Source: Brugia malayi (Eukaryota > Nematoda > Chromadorea > Rhabditida > Onchocercidae). Taken from it: a DNA stretch of 58,674 nucleotides. The stretch covers positions 1 through 58,674 of the forward strand of contig NW_025062297.1 of NCBI RefSeq assembly GCF_000002995.4. The letters run 5' to 3'. Shown here one piece after another: positions 25,852 through 41,640 of the stretch. Below the pieces are notes generated by a model, which had not been told where the DNA came from, searched no databases, and saw nothing but the letters and a program-made list of their open reading frames with translations. A program made the translations under genes and the position numbers. The first letter of the stretch is position 1; the number at the start of each line of letters is the position of its first letter.

Positions 25852-28800
25852 TATTTTGAACCTAATTGACTATGTTACATGCATTGTACCAGTGCTGGTC
25901 GTATATTGCGTTGTCGTTTTATAGTTTAAATATTGAAATACGCTTAGTAATTAAGTTTTGCGCATAAATTTATCAGCAAAATTAATAAAACTTTCAATTA
26001 ATCATGATTTTAATTCAATTTAAGAATTTAAATTAAATTTAAATTCAAATTTAAATTTTGAATTTTTTAAAAATTTTAAAATTTGTTATAGTTTTCTTAC
26101 ATTAGACAAGGAAATTGGTTCTAATTTATCAATTTTAATTCTAATTAAGTGCCAAAACTACTAAAAAAAGCTTATTTTGAAATTAATTGACTATGTTACG
26201 TGCATTGTACCAGTGCTGGTCGTATATTGCGTTGTCATTTTATAGTTTAAATATTAAAATACGCTTTGTAATTAAGTTTTGCGCATAAATTTATCAGCAA
26301 AATTAATAAAACTTTCAATTAATCATGATTTTAATTCAATTTAAGAATTTAAATTAAATTTAAATTCAAATTTAAATTTTGAATTTTTTAAAAATTTTAA
26401 AATTTGTTATAGTTTTCTTACATTAGACAAGGAAATTGGTTCTAATTTATCAATTTTAATTCTAGTTAAGTGCCAAAACTGCTAAAAAAAGCTTATTTTG
26501 AACCTAATTTACTATGTTACGTGCATTGTACCAGTGCTGGTCGTATATTGCGTTGCTATTTTATAGTTTAAATATTAAAATACGCTTTTGTAATTAAGTT
26601 TTGCGCATAAATTCATCAGCAAAATTAATAAAACTTTCAATTAATCATGATTTTAATTCAATTTAAGAATTTAAATTAAATTTAAATTCAAATTTAAATT
26701 TTGAATTTTTTAAAAATTTTAAAATTTGTTATAGTTTTCTTACATTAGACAAGGAAATTGGTTCTAATTTATCATTTTAATTCTAATTAAGTGCCAAAAC
26801 TACTAAAAAAAGCTTATTTTGAAACTAATTGACTATGTTACGTGCATTGTACCAGTGCTGGTCGTATATTGCGTTGTTATTTTATAGTTTAAATTTTAAA
26901 ATACGCTTTTGTAATTAAGTTTTGCGCATAAATTTATCAGCAAAATTAATAAAACTTTCAATTAATCATGATTTTAATTCAATTTAAGAATTTAAATTAA
27001 ATTTAAATTCAAATTTAAATTTTGAATTTTTTAAAAATTTTAAAATTTGTTATAGTTTTAGTACATTAGACTAGGAAATTGGTTCTAATTTATCAATTTT
27101 AATTCTAGTTAAGTGCCAAAACTACTAAAAAAAGCTTATTTTGAAATTAATTGACTATGTTACGTGCATTGTACCAGTGCTGGTCGTATATTGCGTTGTC
27201 ATTTTATAGTTTAAATATTAAAATACGCTTTTGTAATTAAGTTTTGCGCATAAATTCATCAGCAAAATTAATAAAACTTTCAATTAATCATGATTTTAAT
27301 TCAATTTAAGAATTTAAATTAAATTTAAATTCAAATTTAAATTTTGAATTTTTTAAAAATTTTAAAATTTGTTATAGTTTTCTTACATTAGACAAGGAAA
27401 TTGGTTCTAATTTATCAATTTTAATTCTAGTTAAGTGCCAAAACTACTAAAAAAAGCTTATTTTGAAATTAATTGACTATGTTACGTGCATTGTACCAGT
27501 GCTGGTCGTATATTGCGTTGTCATTTTATAGTTTAAATATTAAAATACGCTTTGTAATTAAGTTTTGCGCATAAATTTATCAGCAAAATTAATAAAACTT
27601 TCAATTAATCATGATTTTAATTCAATTTAAGAATTTAAATTAAATTTAAATTCAAATTTAAATTTTGAATTTTTTAAAAATTTTAAAATTTGTTATAGTT
27701 TTCTTACATTAGACAAGGAAATTGGTTCTAATTTATCAATTTTAATTCTAGTTAAGTGCCAAAACTACTAAAAAAAGCTTATTTTGAAATTAATTGACTA
27801 TGTTACGTGCATTGTACCAGTGCTGGTCGTATATTGCGTTGTCATTTTATAGTTTAAATATTAAAATACGCTTTGTAATTAAGTTTTGCGCATAAATTTA
27901 TCAGCAAAATTAATAAAACTTTCAATTAATCATGATTTTAATTCAATTTAAGAATTTAAATTAAATTTAAATTCAAATTTAAATTTTGAATTTTTTAAAA
28001 ATTTTAAAATTTGTTATAGTTTTCTTACATTAGACAAGGAAATTGGTTCTAATTTATCAATTTTAATTCTAGTTAAGTGCCAAAACTACTAAAAAAAGCT
28101 TATTTTGAAATTAATTGACTATGTTACGTGCATTGTACCAGTGCTGGTCGTATATTGCGTTGTCATTTTATAGTTTAAATATTAAAATACGCTTTGTAAT
28201 TAAGTTTTGCGCATAAATTTATCAGCAAAATTAATAAAACTTTCAATTAATCATGATTTTAATTCAATTTAAGAATTTAAATTAAATTTAAATTCAAATT
28301 TAAATTTTGAATTTTTTAAAAATTTTAAAATTTGTTATAGTTTTCTTACATTAGACAAGGAAATTGGTTCTAATTTATCAATTTTAATTCTAGTTAAGTG
28401 CCAAAACTGCTAAAAAAAGCTTATTTTGAACCTAATTTACTATGTTATGTGCATTGTACCAGTGCTGGTCGTATATTGCGTTGTCATTTTATAGTTTAAA
28501 TATTAAAATACGCTTTGTAATTAAGTTTTGCGCATAAATTCATCAGCAAAATTAATAAAACTTTCAATTAATCATGATTTTAATTCAATTTAAGAATTTA
28601 AATTAAATTTAAATTCAAATTTAAATTTTGAATTTTTTAAAAATTTTAAAATTTGTTATAGTTTTCTTACATTAGACAAGGAAATTGGTTCTAATTTATC
28701 AATTTTAATTCTAGTTAAGTGCCAAAACTACTAAAAAAAGCTTATTTTGAAATTAATTGACTATGTTACGTGCATTGTACCAGTGCTGGTCGTATATTGC

Positions 28801-31800
28801 GTTGTTATTTTATAGTTTAAATATTAAAATACGCTTTTGTAATTAAGTTTTGCGCATAAATTCATCAGCAAAATTAATAAAACTTTCAATTAATCATGAT
28901 TTTAATTCAATTTAAGAATTTAAATTAAATTTAAATTCAAATTTAAATTTTGAATTTTTTAAAAATTTTAAAATTTGTTATAGTTTTAGTACATTAGACT
29001 AGGAAATTGGTTCTAATTTATCAATTTTAATTCTAGTTAAGTGCCAAAACTACTAAAAAAAGCTTATTTTGAAATTAATTGACTATGTTACGTGCATTGT
29101 ACCAGTGCTGGTCGTATATTGCGTTGTCATTTTATAGTTTAAATATTAAAATACGCTTTGTAATTAAGTTTTGCGCATAAATTCATCAGCAAAATTAATA
29201 AAACTTTCAATTAATCATGATTTTAATTCAATTTAAGAATTTAAATTAAATTTAAATTCAAATTTAAATTTTGAATTTTTTAAAAATTTTAAAATTTGTT
29301 ATAGTTTTCTTACATTAGACTAGGAAATTGGTTCTAATTTATCAATTTTAATTCTAGTTAAGTGCCAAAACTACTAAAAAAAGCTTATTTTGAAACTAAT
29401 TTACCATGTTATGTGCATTGTACCAGTGCTGGTCGTATATTGCGTTGTCATTTTATAGTTTAAATATTAAAATACGCTTTGTAATTAAGTTTTGCGCATA
29501 AATTCATCAGCAAAATTAATAAAACTTTCAATTAATCATGATTTTAATTCAATTTAAGAATTTAAATTAAATTTAAATTCAAATTTAAATTTTGAATTTT
29601 TTAAAAATTTTAAAATTTGTTATAGTTTTCTTACATTAGACAAGGAAATTGGTTCTAATTTATCAATTTTAATTCTAGTTAAGTGCCAAAACTACTAAAA
29701 AAAGCTTATTTTGAAATTAATTGACTATGTTACGTGCATTGTACCAGTGCTGGTCGTATATTGCGTTGTCATTTTATAGTTTAAATATTAAAATACGCTT
29801 TGTAATTAAGTTTTGCGCATAAATTCATCAGCAAAATTAATAAAACTTTCAATTAATCATGATTTTAATTCAATTTAAGAATTTAAATTAAATTTAAATT
29901 CAAATTTAAATTTTGAATTTTTTAAAAATTTTAAAATTTGTTATAGTTTTCTTACATTAGACAAGGAAATTGGTTCTAATTTATCAATTTTAATTCTAGT
30001 TAAGTGCCAAAACTACTAAAAAAAGCTTATTTTGAAATTAATTGACTATGTTACGTGCATTGTACCAGTGCTGGTCGTATATTGCGTTGTTATTTTATAG
30101 TTTAAATATTAAAATACGCTTTGTAATTAAGTTTTGCGCATAAATTTATCAGCAAAATTAATAAAACTTTCAATTAATCATGATTTTAATTCAATTTAAG
30201 AATTTAAATTAAATTTAAATTCAAATTTAAATTTTGAATTTTTTAAAAATTTTAAAATTTGTTATAGTTTTCTTACATTAGACAAGGAAATTGGTTCTAA
30301 TTTATCAATTTTAATTCTAGTTAAGTGCCAAAACTACTAAAAAAAGCTTATTTTGAAATTAATTGACTATGTTACGTGCATTGTACCAGTGCTGGTCGTA
30401 TATTGCGTTGTCATTTTATAGTTTAAATATTAAAATACGCTTTTGTAATTAAGTTTTGCGCATAAATTCATCAGCAAAATTAATAAAACTTTCAATTAAT
30501 CATGATTTTAATTCAATTTAAGAATTTAAATTAAATTTAAATTCAAATTTAAATTTTGAATTTTTTAAAAATTTTAAAATTTGTTATAGTTTTCTTACAT
30601 TAGACAAGGAAATTGGTTCTAATTTATCAATTTTAATTCTAGTTAAGTGCCAAAACTGCTAAAAAAAGCTTATTTTGAAACTTAATTTACTATGTTATGT
30701 GCATTGTACCAGTGCTGGTCGTATATTGCGTTGTCATTTTATAGTTTAAATATTAAAATACGCTTTTGTAATTAAGTTTTGCGCATAAATTCATCAGCAA
30801 AATTAATAAAACTTTCAATTAATCATGATTTTAATTCAATTTAAGAATTTAAATTAAATTTAAATTCAAATTTAAATTTTGAATTTTTTAAAAATTTTAA
30901 AATTTGTTATAGTTTTCTTACATTAGACAAGGAAATTGGTTCTAATTTATCAATTTTAATTCTAGTTAAGTGCCAAAACTACTAAAAAAAGCTTATTTTG
31001 AAATAATTGACTATGTTACGTGCATTGTACCAGTGCTGGTCGTATATTGCGTTGTTATTTTATAGTTTAAATATTAAAATACGCTTTTGTAATTAAGTTT
31101 TGCGCATAAATTCATCAGCAAAATTAATAAAACTTTCAATTAATCATGATTTTAATTCAATTTAAGAATTTAAATTAAATTTAAATTCAAATTTAAATTT
31201 TGAATTTTTTAAAAATTTTAAAATTTGTTATAGTTTTCTTACATTAGACAAGGAAATTGGTTCTAATTTATCAATTTTAATTCTAGTTAAGTGCCAAAAC
31301 TACTAAAAAAAGCTTATTTTGAAATTAATTGACTATGTTACGTGCATTGTACCAGTGCTGGTCGTATATTGCGTTGTCATTTTATAGTTTAAATATTAAA
31401 ATACGCTTTTGTAATTAAGTTTTGCGCATAAATTCATCAGCAAAATTAATAAAACTTTCAATTAATCATGATTTTAATTCAATTTAAGAATTTAAATTAA
31501 ATTTAAATTCAAATTTAAATTTTGAATTTTTTAAAAATTTTAAAATTTGTTATAGTTTTCTTACATTAGACAAGGAAATTGGTTCTAATTTATCAATTTT
31601 AATTCTAATTAAGTGCCAAAACTGCTAAAAAAAGCTTATTTTGAACCTAATTTACTATGTTATGTGCATTGTACCAGTGCTGGTCGTATATTGCGTTGTC
31701 ATTTTATAGTTTAAATATTAAAATACGCTTTGTAATTAAGTTTTGCGCATAAATTCATCAGCAAAATTAATAAAACTTTCAATTAATCATGATTTTAATT

Positions 31801-34800
31801 CAATTTAAGAATTTAAATTAAATTTAAATTCAAATTTAAATTTTGAATTTTTTAAAAATTTTAAAATTTGTTATAGTTTTCTTACATTAGACAAGGAAAT
31901 TGGTTCTAATTTATCAATTTTAATTCTAGTTAAGTGCCAAAACTACTAAAAAAAGCTTATTTTGAAATTAATTGACTATGTTACGTGCATTGTACCAGTG
32001 CTGGTCGTATATTGCGTTGTCATTTTATAGTTTAAATATTAAAATACGCTTTGTAATTAAGTTTTGCGCATAAATTCATCAGCAAAATTAATAAAACTTT
32101 CAATTAATCATGATTTTAATTCAATTTAAGAATTTAAATTAAATTTAAATTCAAATTTAAATTTTGAATTTTTTAAAAATTTTAAAATTTGTTATAGTTT
32201 TCTTACATTAGACAAGGAAATTGGTTCTAATTTATCAATTTTAATTCTAGTTAAGTGCCAAAACTACTAAAAAAAGCTTATTTTGAAATTAATTGACTAT
32301 GTTACGTGCATTGTACCAGTGCTGGTCGTATATTGCGTTGTCATTTTATAGTTTAAATATTAAAATACGCTTTTGTAATTAAGTTTTGCGCATAAATTCA
32401 TCAGCAAAATTAATAAAACTTTCAATTAATCATGATTTTAATTCAATTTAAGAATTTAAATTAAATTTAAATTCAAATTTAAATTTTGAATTTTTTAAAA
32501 ATTTTAAAATTTGTTATAGTTTTCTTACATTAGACAAGGAAATTGGTTCTAATTTATCAATTTTAATTCTAGTTAAGTGCCAAAACTACTAAAAAAAGCT
32601 TATTTTGAAATTAATTGACTATGTTACGTGCATTGTACCAGTGCTGGTCGTATATTGCGTTGTCATTTTATAGTTTAAATATTAAAATACGCTTTGTAAT
32701 TAAGTTTTGCGCATAAATTCATCAGCAAAATTAATAAAACTTTCAATTAATCATGATTTTAATTCAATTTAAGAATTTAAATTAAATTTAAATTCAAATT
32801 TAAATTTTGAATTTTTTAAAAATTTTAAAATTTGTTATAGTTTTCTTACATTAGACAAGGAAATTGGTTCTAATTTATCAATTTTAATTCTAGTTAAGTG
32901 CCAAAACTACTAAAAAAAGCTTATTTTGAAATTAATTGACTATGTTACGTGCATTGTACCAGTGCTGGTCGTATATTGCGTTGTCATTTTATAGTTTAAA
33001 TATTAAAATACGCTTTTGTAATTAAGTTTTGCGCATAAATTCATCAGCAAAATTAATAAAACTTTCAATTAATCATGATTTTAATTCAATTTAAGAATTT
33101 AAATTAAATTTAAATTCAAATTTAAATTTTGAATTTTTTAAAAATTTTAAAATTTGTTATAGTTTTCTTACATTAGACAAGGAAATTGGTTCTAATTTAT
33201 CAATTTTAATTTTAATTAAGTGCCAAAACTGACTAAAAAAAGCTTATTTTGAAATTAATTGACTATGTTACGTGCATTGTACCAGTGCTGGTCGTATATT
33301 GCGTTGTCATTTTATAGTTTAAATATTAAAATACGCTTTGTAATTAAGTTTTGCGCATAAATTCATCAGCAAAATTAATAAAACTTTCAATTAATCATGA
33401 TTTTAATTCAATTTAAGAATTTAAATTAAATTTAAATTCAAATTTAAATTTTGAATTTTTTAAAAATTTTAAAATTTGTTATAGTTTTCTTACATTAGAC
33501 AAGGAAATTGGTTCTAATTTATCAATTTTAATTCTAGTTAAGTGCCAAAACTGCTAAAAAAAGCTTATTTTGAAACTTAATTGACTATGTTATGTGCATT
33601 GTACCAGTGCTGGTCGTATATTGCGTTGTCATTTTATAGTTTAAATATTAAAATACGCTTTTGTAATTAAGTTTTGCGCATAAATTCATCAGCAAAATTA
33701 ATAAAACTTTCAATTAATCATGATTTTAATTCAATTTAAGAATTTAAATTAAATTTAAATTCAAATTTAAATTTTGAATTTTTTAAAAATTTTAAAATTT
33801 GTTATAGTTTTCTTACATTAGACAAGGAAATTGGTTCTAATTTATCAATTTTAATTCTAGTTAAGTGCCAAAACTACTAAAAAAAGCTTATTTTGAAATT
33901 AATTGACTATGTTACGTGCATTGTACCAGTGCTGGTCGTATATTGCGTTGTCATTTTATAGTTTAAATATTAAAATACGCTTTTGTAATTAAGTTTTGCG
34001 CATAAATTCATCAGCAAAATTAATAAAACTTTCAATTAATCATGATTTTAATTCAATTTAAGAATTTAAATTAAATTTAAATTCAAATTTAAATTTTGAA
34101 TTTTTTAAAAATTTTAAAATTTGTTATAGTTTTCTTACATTAGACAAGGAAATTGGTTCTAATTTATCAATTTTAATTCTAGTTAAGTGCCAAAACTACT
34201 AAAAAAAGCTTATTTTGAAATTAATTGACTATGTTACGTGCATTGTACCAGTGCTGGTCGTATATTGCGTTGTCATTTTATAGTTTAAATATTAAAATAC
34301 GCTTTTGTAATTAAGTTTTGCGCATAAATTCATCAGCAAAATTAATAAAACTTTCAATTAATCATGATTTTAATTCAATTTAAGAATTTAAATTAAATTT
34401 AAATTCAAATTTAAATTTTGAATTTTTTAAAAATTTTAAAATTTGTTATAGTTTTCTTACATTAGACAAGGAAATTGGTTCTAATTTATCAATTTTAATT
34501 CTAATTAAGTGCCAAAACTACTAAAAAAAGCTTATTTTGAAATTAATTGACTATGTTACGTGCATTGTACCAGTGCTGGTCGTATATTGCGTTGTCATTT
34601 TATAGTTTAAATATTAAAATACGCTTTGTAATTAAGTTTTGCGCATAAATTCATCAGCAAAATTAATAAAACTTTCAATTAATCATGATTTTAATTCAAT
34701 TTAAGAATTTAAATTAAATTTAAATTCAAATTTAAATTTTGAATTTTTTAAAAATTTTAAAATTTGTTATAGTTTTCTTACATTAGACAAGGAAATTGGT

Positions 34801-37800
34801 TCTAATTTATCAATTTTAATTCTAGTTAAGTGCCAAAACTGACTAAAAAAAGCTTATTTTGAAATTAATTGACTATGTTACGTGCATTGTACCAGTGCTG
34901 GTCGTATATTGCGTTGTCATTTTATAGTTTAAATATTAAAATACGCTTTTGTAATTAAGTTTTGCGCATAAATTCATCAGCAAAATTAATAAAACTTTCA
35001 ATTAATCATGATTTTAATTCAATTTAAGAATTTAAATTAAATTTAAATTCAAATTTAAATTTTGAATTTTTTAAAAATTTTAAAATTTGTTATAGTTTTC
35101 TTACATTAGACAAGGAAATTGGTTCTAATTTATCAATTTTAATTCTAGTTAAGTGCCAAAACTACTAAAAAAAGCTTATTTTGAAATTAATTGACTATGT
35201 TACGTGCATTGTACCAGTGCTGGTCGTATATTGCGTTGTCATTTTATAGTTTAAATATTAAAATACGCTTTGTAATTAAGTTTTGCGCATAAATTCATCA
35301 GCAAAATTAATAAAACTTTCAATTAATCATGATTTTAATTCAATTTAAGAATTTAAATTAAATTTAAATTCAAATTTAAATTTTGAATTTTTTAAAAATT
35401 TTAAAATTTGTTATAGTTTTCTTACATTAGACAAGGAAATTGGTTCTAATTTATCAATTTTAATTCTAGTTAAGTGCCAAAACTACTAAAAAAAGCTTAT
35501 TTTGAAATTAATTGACTATGTTACGTGCATTGTACCAGTGCTGGTCGTATATTGCGTTGTCATTTTATAGTTTAAATATTAAAATACGCTTTTGTAATTA
35601 AGTTTTGCGCATAAATTCATCAGCAAAATTAATAAAACTTTCAATTAATCATGATTTTAATTCAATTTAAGAATTTAAATTAAATTTAAATTCAAATTTA
35701 AATTTTGAATTTTTTAAAAATTTTAAAATTTGTTATAGTTTTCTTACATTAGACAAGGAAATTGGTTCTAATTTATCAATTTTAATTCTAGTTAAGTGCC
35801 AAAACTACTAAAAAAAGCTTATTTTGAAATTAATTGACTATGTTACGTGCATTGTACCAGTGCTGGTCGTATATTGCGTTGTCATTTTATAGTTTAAATA
35901 TTAAAATACGCTTTTGTAATTAAGTTTTGCGCATAAATTCATCAGCAAAATTAATAAAACTTTCAATTAATCATGATTTTAATTCAATTTAAGAATTTAA
36001 ATTAAATTTAAATTCAAATTTAAATTTTGAATTTTTTAAAAATTTTAAAATTTGTTATAGTTTTCTTACATTAGACAAGGAAATTGGTTCTAATTTATCA
36101 ATTTTAATTCTAGTTAAGTGCCAAAACTACTAAAAAAAGCTTATTTTGAAATTAATTGACTATGTTACGTGCATTGTACCAGTGCTGGTCGTATATTGCG
36201 TTGTCATTTTATAGTTTAAATATTAAAATACGCTTTGTAATTAAGTTTTGCGCATAAATTCATCAGCAAAATTAATAAAACTTTCAATTAATCATGATTT
36301 TAATTCAATTTAAGAATTTAAATTAAATTTAAATTCAAATTTAAATTTTGAATTTTTTAAAAATTTTAAAATTTGTTATAGTTTTCTTACATTAGACAAG
36401 GAAATTGGTTCTAATTTATCAATTTTAATTCTAGTTAAGTGCCAAAACTACTAAAAAAAGCTTATTTTGAAATTAATTGACTATGTTACGTGCATTGTAC
36501 CAGTGCTGGTCGTATATTGCGTTGTCATTTTATAGTTTAAATATTAAAATACGCTTTGTAATTAAGTTTTGCGCATAAATTCATCAGCAAAATTAATAAA
36601 ACTTTCAATTAATCATGATTTTAATTCAATTTAAGAATTTAAATTAAATTTAAATTCAAATTTAAATTTTGAATTTTTTAAAAATTTTAAAATTTGTTAT
36701 AGTTTTCTTACATTAGACAAGGAAATTGGTTCTAATTTATCAATTTTAATTCTAGTTAAGTGCCAAAACTACTAAAAAAAGCTTATTTTGAAATTAATTG
36801 ACTATGTTACGTGCATTGTACCAGTGCTGGTCGTATATTGCGTTGTCATTTTATAGTTTAAATATTAAAATACGCTTTGTAATTAAGTTTTGCGCATAAA
36901 TTCATCAGCAAAATTAATAAAACTTTCAATTAATCATGATTTTAATTCAATTTAAGAATTTAAATTAAATTTAAATTCAAATTTAAATTTTGAATTTTTT
37001 AAAAATTTTAAAATTTGTTATAGTTTTCTTACATTAGACAAGGAAATTGGTTCTAATTTATCAATTTTAATTCTAGTTAAGTGCCAAAACTACTAAAAAA
37101 AGCTTATTTTGAAATTAATTGACTATGTTACGTGCATTGTACCAGTGCTGGTCGTATATTGCGTTGTCATTTTATAGTTTAAATATTAAAATACGCTTTT
37201 GTAATTAAGTTTTGCGCATAAATTCATCAGCAAAATTAATAAAACTTTCAATTAATCATGATTTTAATTCAATTTAAGAATTTAAATTAAATTTAAATTC
37301 AAATTTAAATTTTGAATTTTTTAAAAATTTTAAAATTTGTTATAGTTTTCTTACATTAGACAAGGAAATTGGTTCTAATTTATCAATTTTAATTCTAGTT
37401 AAGTGCCAAAACTACTAAAAAAAGCTTATTTTGAAATTAATTGACTATGTTACGTGCATTGTACCAGTGCTGGTCGTATATTGCGTTGTCATTTTATAGT
37501 TTAAATATTAAAATACGCTTTTGTAATTAAGTTTTGCGCATAAATTCATCAGCAAAATTAATAAAACTTTCAATTAATCATGATTTTAATTCAATTTAAG
37601 AATTTAAATTAAATTTAAATTCAAATTTAAATTTTGAATTTTTTAAAAATTTTAAAATTTGTTATAGTTTTCTTACATTAGACAAGGAAATTGGTTCTAA
37701 TTTATCAATTTTAATTCTAATTAAGTGCCAAAACTGCTAAAAAAAGCTTATTTTGAAATTAATTGACTATGTTACGTGCATTGTACCAGTGCTGGTCGTA

Positions 37801-40800
37801 TATTGCGTTGTCATTTTATAGTTTAAATATTAAAATACGCTTTGTAATTAAGTTTTGCGCATAAATTCATCAGCAAAATTAATAAAACTTTCAATTAATC
37901 ATGATTTTAATTCAATTTAAGAATTTAAATTAAATTTAAATTCAAATTTAAATTTTGAATTTTTTAAAAATTTTAAAATTTGTTATAGTTTTCTTACATT
38001 AGACAAGGAAATTGGTTCTAATTTATCAATTTTAATTCTAGTTAAGTGCCAAAACTACTAAAAAAAGCTTATTTTGAAATTAATTGACTATGTTACGTGC
38101 ATTGTACCAGTGCTGGTCGTATATTGCGTTGTCATTTTATAGTTTAAATATTAAAATACGCTTTTGTAATTAAGTTTTGCGCATAAATTCATCAGCAAAA
38201 TTAATAAAACTTTCAATTAATCATGATTTTAATTCAATTTAAGAATTTAAATTAAATTTAAATTCAAATTTAAATTTTGAATTTTTTAAAAATTTTAAAA
38301 TTTGTTATAGTTTTCTTACATTAGACAAGGAAATTGGTTCTAATTTATCAATTTTAATTCTAGTTAAGTGCCAAAACTACTAAAAAAAGCTTATTTTGAA
38401 ATTAATTGACTATGTTACGTGCATTGTACCAGTGCTGGTCGTATATTGCGTTGTCATTTTATAGTTTAAATATTAAAATACGCTTTGTAATTAAGTTTTG
38501 CGCATAAATTCATCAGCAAAATTAATAAAACTTTCAATTAATCATGATTTTAATTCAATTTAAGAATTTAAATTAAATTTAAATTCAAATTTAAATTTTG
38601 AATTTTTTAAAAATTTTAAAATTTGTTATAGTTTTCTTACATTAGACAAGGAAATTGGTTCTAATTTATCAATTTTAATTCTAATTAAGTGCCAAAACTA
38701 GCTAAAAAAAGCTTATTTTGAAATTAATTGACTATGTTACGTGCATTGTACCAGTGCTGGTCGTATATTGCGTTGTCATTTTATAGTTTAAATATTAAAA
38801 TACGCTTTTGTAATTAAGTTTTGCGCATAAATTCATCAGCAAAATTAATAAAACTTTCAATTAATCATGATTTTAATTCAATTTAAGAATTTAAATTAAA
38901 TTTAAATTCAAATTTAAATTTTGAATTTTTTAAAAATTTTAAAATTTGTTATAGTTTTCTTACATTAGACAAGGAAATTGGTTCTAATTTATCAATTTTA
39001 ATTTTAATTAAGTGCCAAAACTGACTAAAAAAAGCTTATTTTGAAATTAATTGACTATGTTACGTGCATTGTACCAGTGCTGGTCGTATATTGCGTTGTC
39101 ATTTTATAGTTTAAATATTAAAATACGCTTTTGTAATTAAGTTTTGCGCATAAATTCATCAGCAAAATTAATAAAACTTTCAATTAATCATGATTTTAAT
39201 TCAATTTAAGAATTTAAATTAAATTTAAATTCAAATTTAAATTTTGAATTTTTTAAAAATTTTAAAATTTGTTATAGTTTTCTTACATTAGACAAGGAAA
39301 TTGGTTCTAATTTATCAATTTTAATTTTAATTAAGTGCCAAAACTACTAAAAAAAGCTTATTTTGAAATTAATTGACTATGTTACGTGCATTGTACCAGT
39401 GCTGGTCGTATATTGCGTTGTCATTTTATAGTTTAAATATTAAAATACGCTTTTGTAATTAAGTTTTGCGCATAAATTCATCAGCAAAATTAATAAAACT
39501 TTCAATTAATCATGATTTTAATTCAATTTAAGAATTTAAATTAAATTTAAATTCAAATTTAAATTTTGAATTTTTTAAAAATTTTAAAATTTGTTATAGT
39601 TTTCTTACATTAGACAAGGAAATTGGTTCTAATTTATCAATTTTAATTTTAATTAAGTGCCAAAACTGACTAAAAAAAGCTTATTTTGAACTTAATTGAC
39701 TATGTTACGTGCATTGTACCAGTGCTGGTCGTATATTGCGTTGTCATTTTATAGTTTAAATATTAAAATACGCTTTTGTAATTAAGTTTTGCGCATAAAT
39801 TCATCAGCAAAATTAATAAAACTTTCAATTAATCATGATTTTAATTCAATTTAAGAATTTAAATTAAATTTAAATTCAAATTTAAATTTTGAATTTTTTA
39901 AAAATTTTAAAATTTGTTATAGTTTTCTTACATTAGACAAGGAAATTGGTTCTAATTTATCAATTTTAATTTTAATTAAGTGCCAAAACTGCTAAAAAAA
40001 GCTTATTTTGAACTTAATTGACTATGTTATGTGCATTGTACCAGTGCTGGTCGTATATTGCGTTGTCATTTTATAGTTTAAATATTAAAATACGCTTTTG
40101 TAATTAAGTTTTGCGCATAAATTCATCAGCAAAATTAATAAAACTTTCAATTAATCATGATTTTAATTCAATTTAAGAATTTAAATTAAATTTAAATTCA
40201 AATTTAAATTTTGAATTTTTTAAAAATTTTAAAATTTGTTATAGTTTTCTTACATTAGACAAGGAAATTGGTTCTAATTTATCAATTTTAATTTTAATTA
40301 AGTGCCAAAACTGACTAAAAAAAGCTTATTTTGAAATTAATTGACTATGTTACGTGCATTGTACCAGTGCTGGTCGTATATTGCGTTGTCATTTTATAGT
40401 TTAAATATTAAAATACGCTTTTGTAATTAAGTTTTGCGCATAAATTCATCAGCAAAATTAATAAAACTTTCAATTAATCATGATTTTAATTCAATTTAAG
40501 AATTTAAATTAAATTTAAATTCAAATTTAAATTTTGAATTTTTTAAAAATTTTAAAATTTGTTATAGTTTTCTTACATTAGACAAGGAAATTGGTTCTAA
40601 TTTATCAATTTCAATTTTAATTAAGTGCCAAAACTGCTAAAAAAAGCTTATTTTGAACTAATTGACTATGTTATGTGCATTGTACCAGTGCTGGTCGTAT
40701 ATTGCGTTGTTATTTTATAGTTTAAATATTAAAATACGCTTTTGTAATTAAGTTTTGCGCATAAATTCATCAGCAAAATTAATAAAACTTTCAATTAATC

Positions 40801-41640
40801 ATGATTTTAATTCAATTTAAGAATTTAAATTAAATTTAAATTCAAATTTAAATTTTGAATTTTTTAAAAATTTTAAAATTTGTTATAGTTTTCTTACATT
40901 AGACAAGGAAATTGGTTCTAATTTATCAATTTTAATTTTAATTAAGTGCCAAAACTACTAAAAAAAGCTTATTTTGAACTTAATTGACTATGTTAGTGCA
41001 TTGTACCAGTGCTGGTCGTATATTGCGTTGTCATTTTATAGTTTAAATATTAAAATACGCTTTTGTAATTAAGTTTTGCGCATAAATTCATCAGCAAAAT
41101 TAATAAAACTTTCAATTAATCATGATTTTAATTCAATTTATGAATTTAAATTAAATTTAAACTCAAATTTAAATTTTGAAATTTTTGAAAATTTTAAAAT
41201 TTGTTAATGTTTTCTTACATTAAACAGTGAAAATGGTTTTAAATTATCAATTTTAATTTTAATTAAGTTCCAAAACAGCTACAAATAGCAATATTTTGAA
41301 CTTAATTGGTTATGTTATATGCATTGCACCAGTGCTGGTCCTATATTGTGTTGTCATTTTATAGTTTAAATATTAAAACACGCTTTTGTAATTAAGTTTT
41401 GCGCATAATTTTATCAGCAAAATTAATAAAACTTTCAATAAATCATGGTTTTAAATCAATTTAAGAATTAAAATAAAATTTTATTTCAATTTTAAATTTT
41501 GATTTTTTTAAAAATTTTAAAATTTGTAATAGTTTTGTTACATTAAACAAGGAAATTGGTTCTAAATTATCAATTTTAGCTTTAATTAAGTGCCAAAAAT
41601 AGCAATATTTTGAACTTAATTGAATATTTTATATGCATTG
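25852..41640. repeat. HhaI satellite array 4, subfamily B, about 49 monomers
   Basis: About 15.8 kb of head-to-tail monomers of roughly 317-322 bp, the most homogeneous satellite in the window. Two linked haplotypes recur: CTACTAAAAAAAGCTT with GAAATTAATTGACTATGTTACG, and CTGCTAAAAAAAGCTT with GAACCTAATTTACTATGTTATG. A 2-nt indel (ACGCTTTTG or ACGCTTTG) varies between monomers, and GCTAAAA changes to GACTAAAA in a subset from about 33230 onward. From about 38990 onward TTAATTTTAATTAAG replaces TTAATTCTAGTTAAG. The last two monomers (from about 41150) turn toward subfamily A and then the boundary type, with AAACAGTGAAAATGG and TTTTGTTACATTAAAC. Confidence 0.95.
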
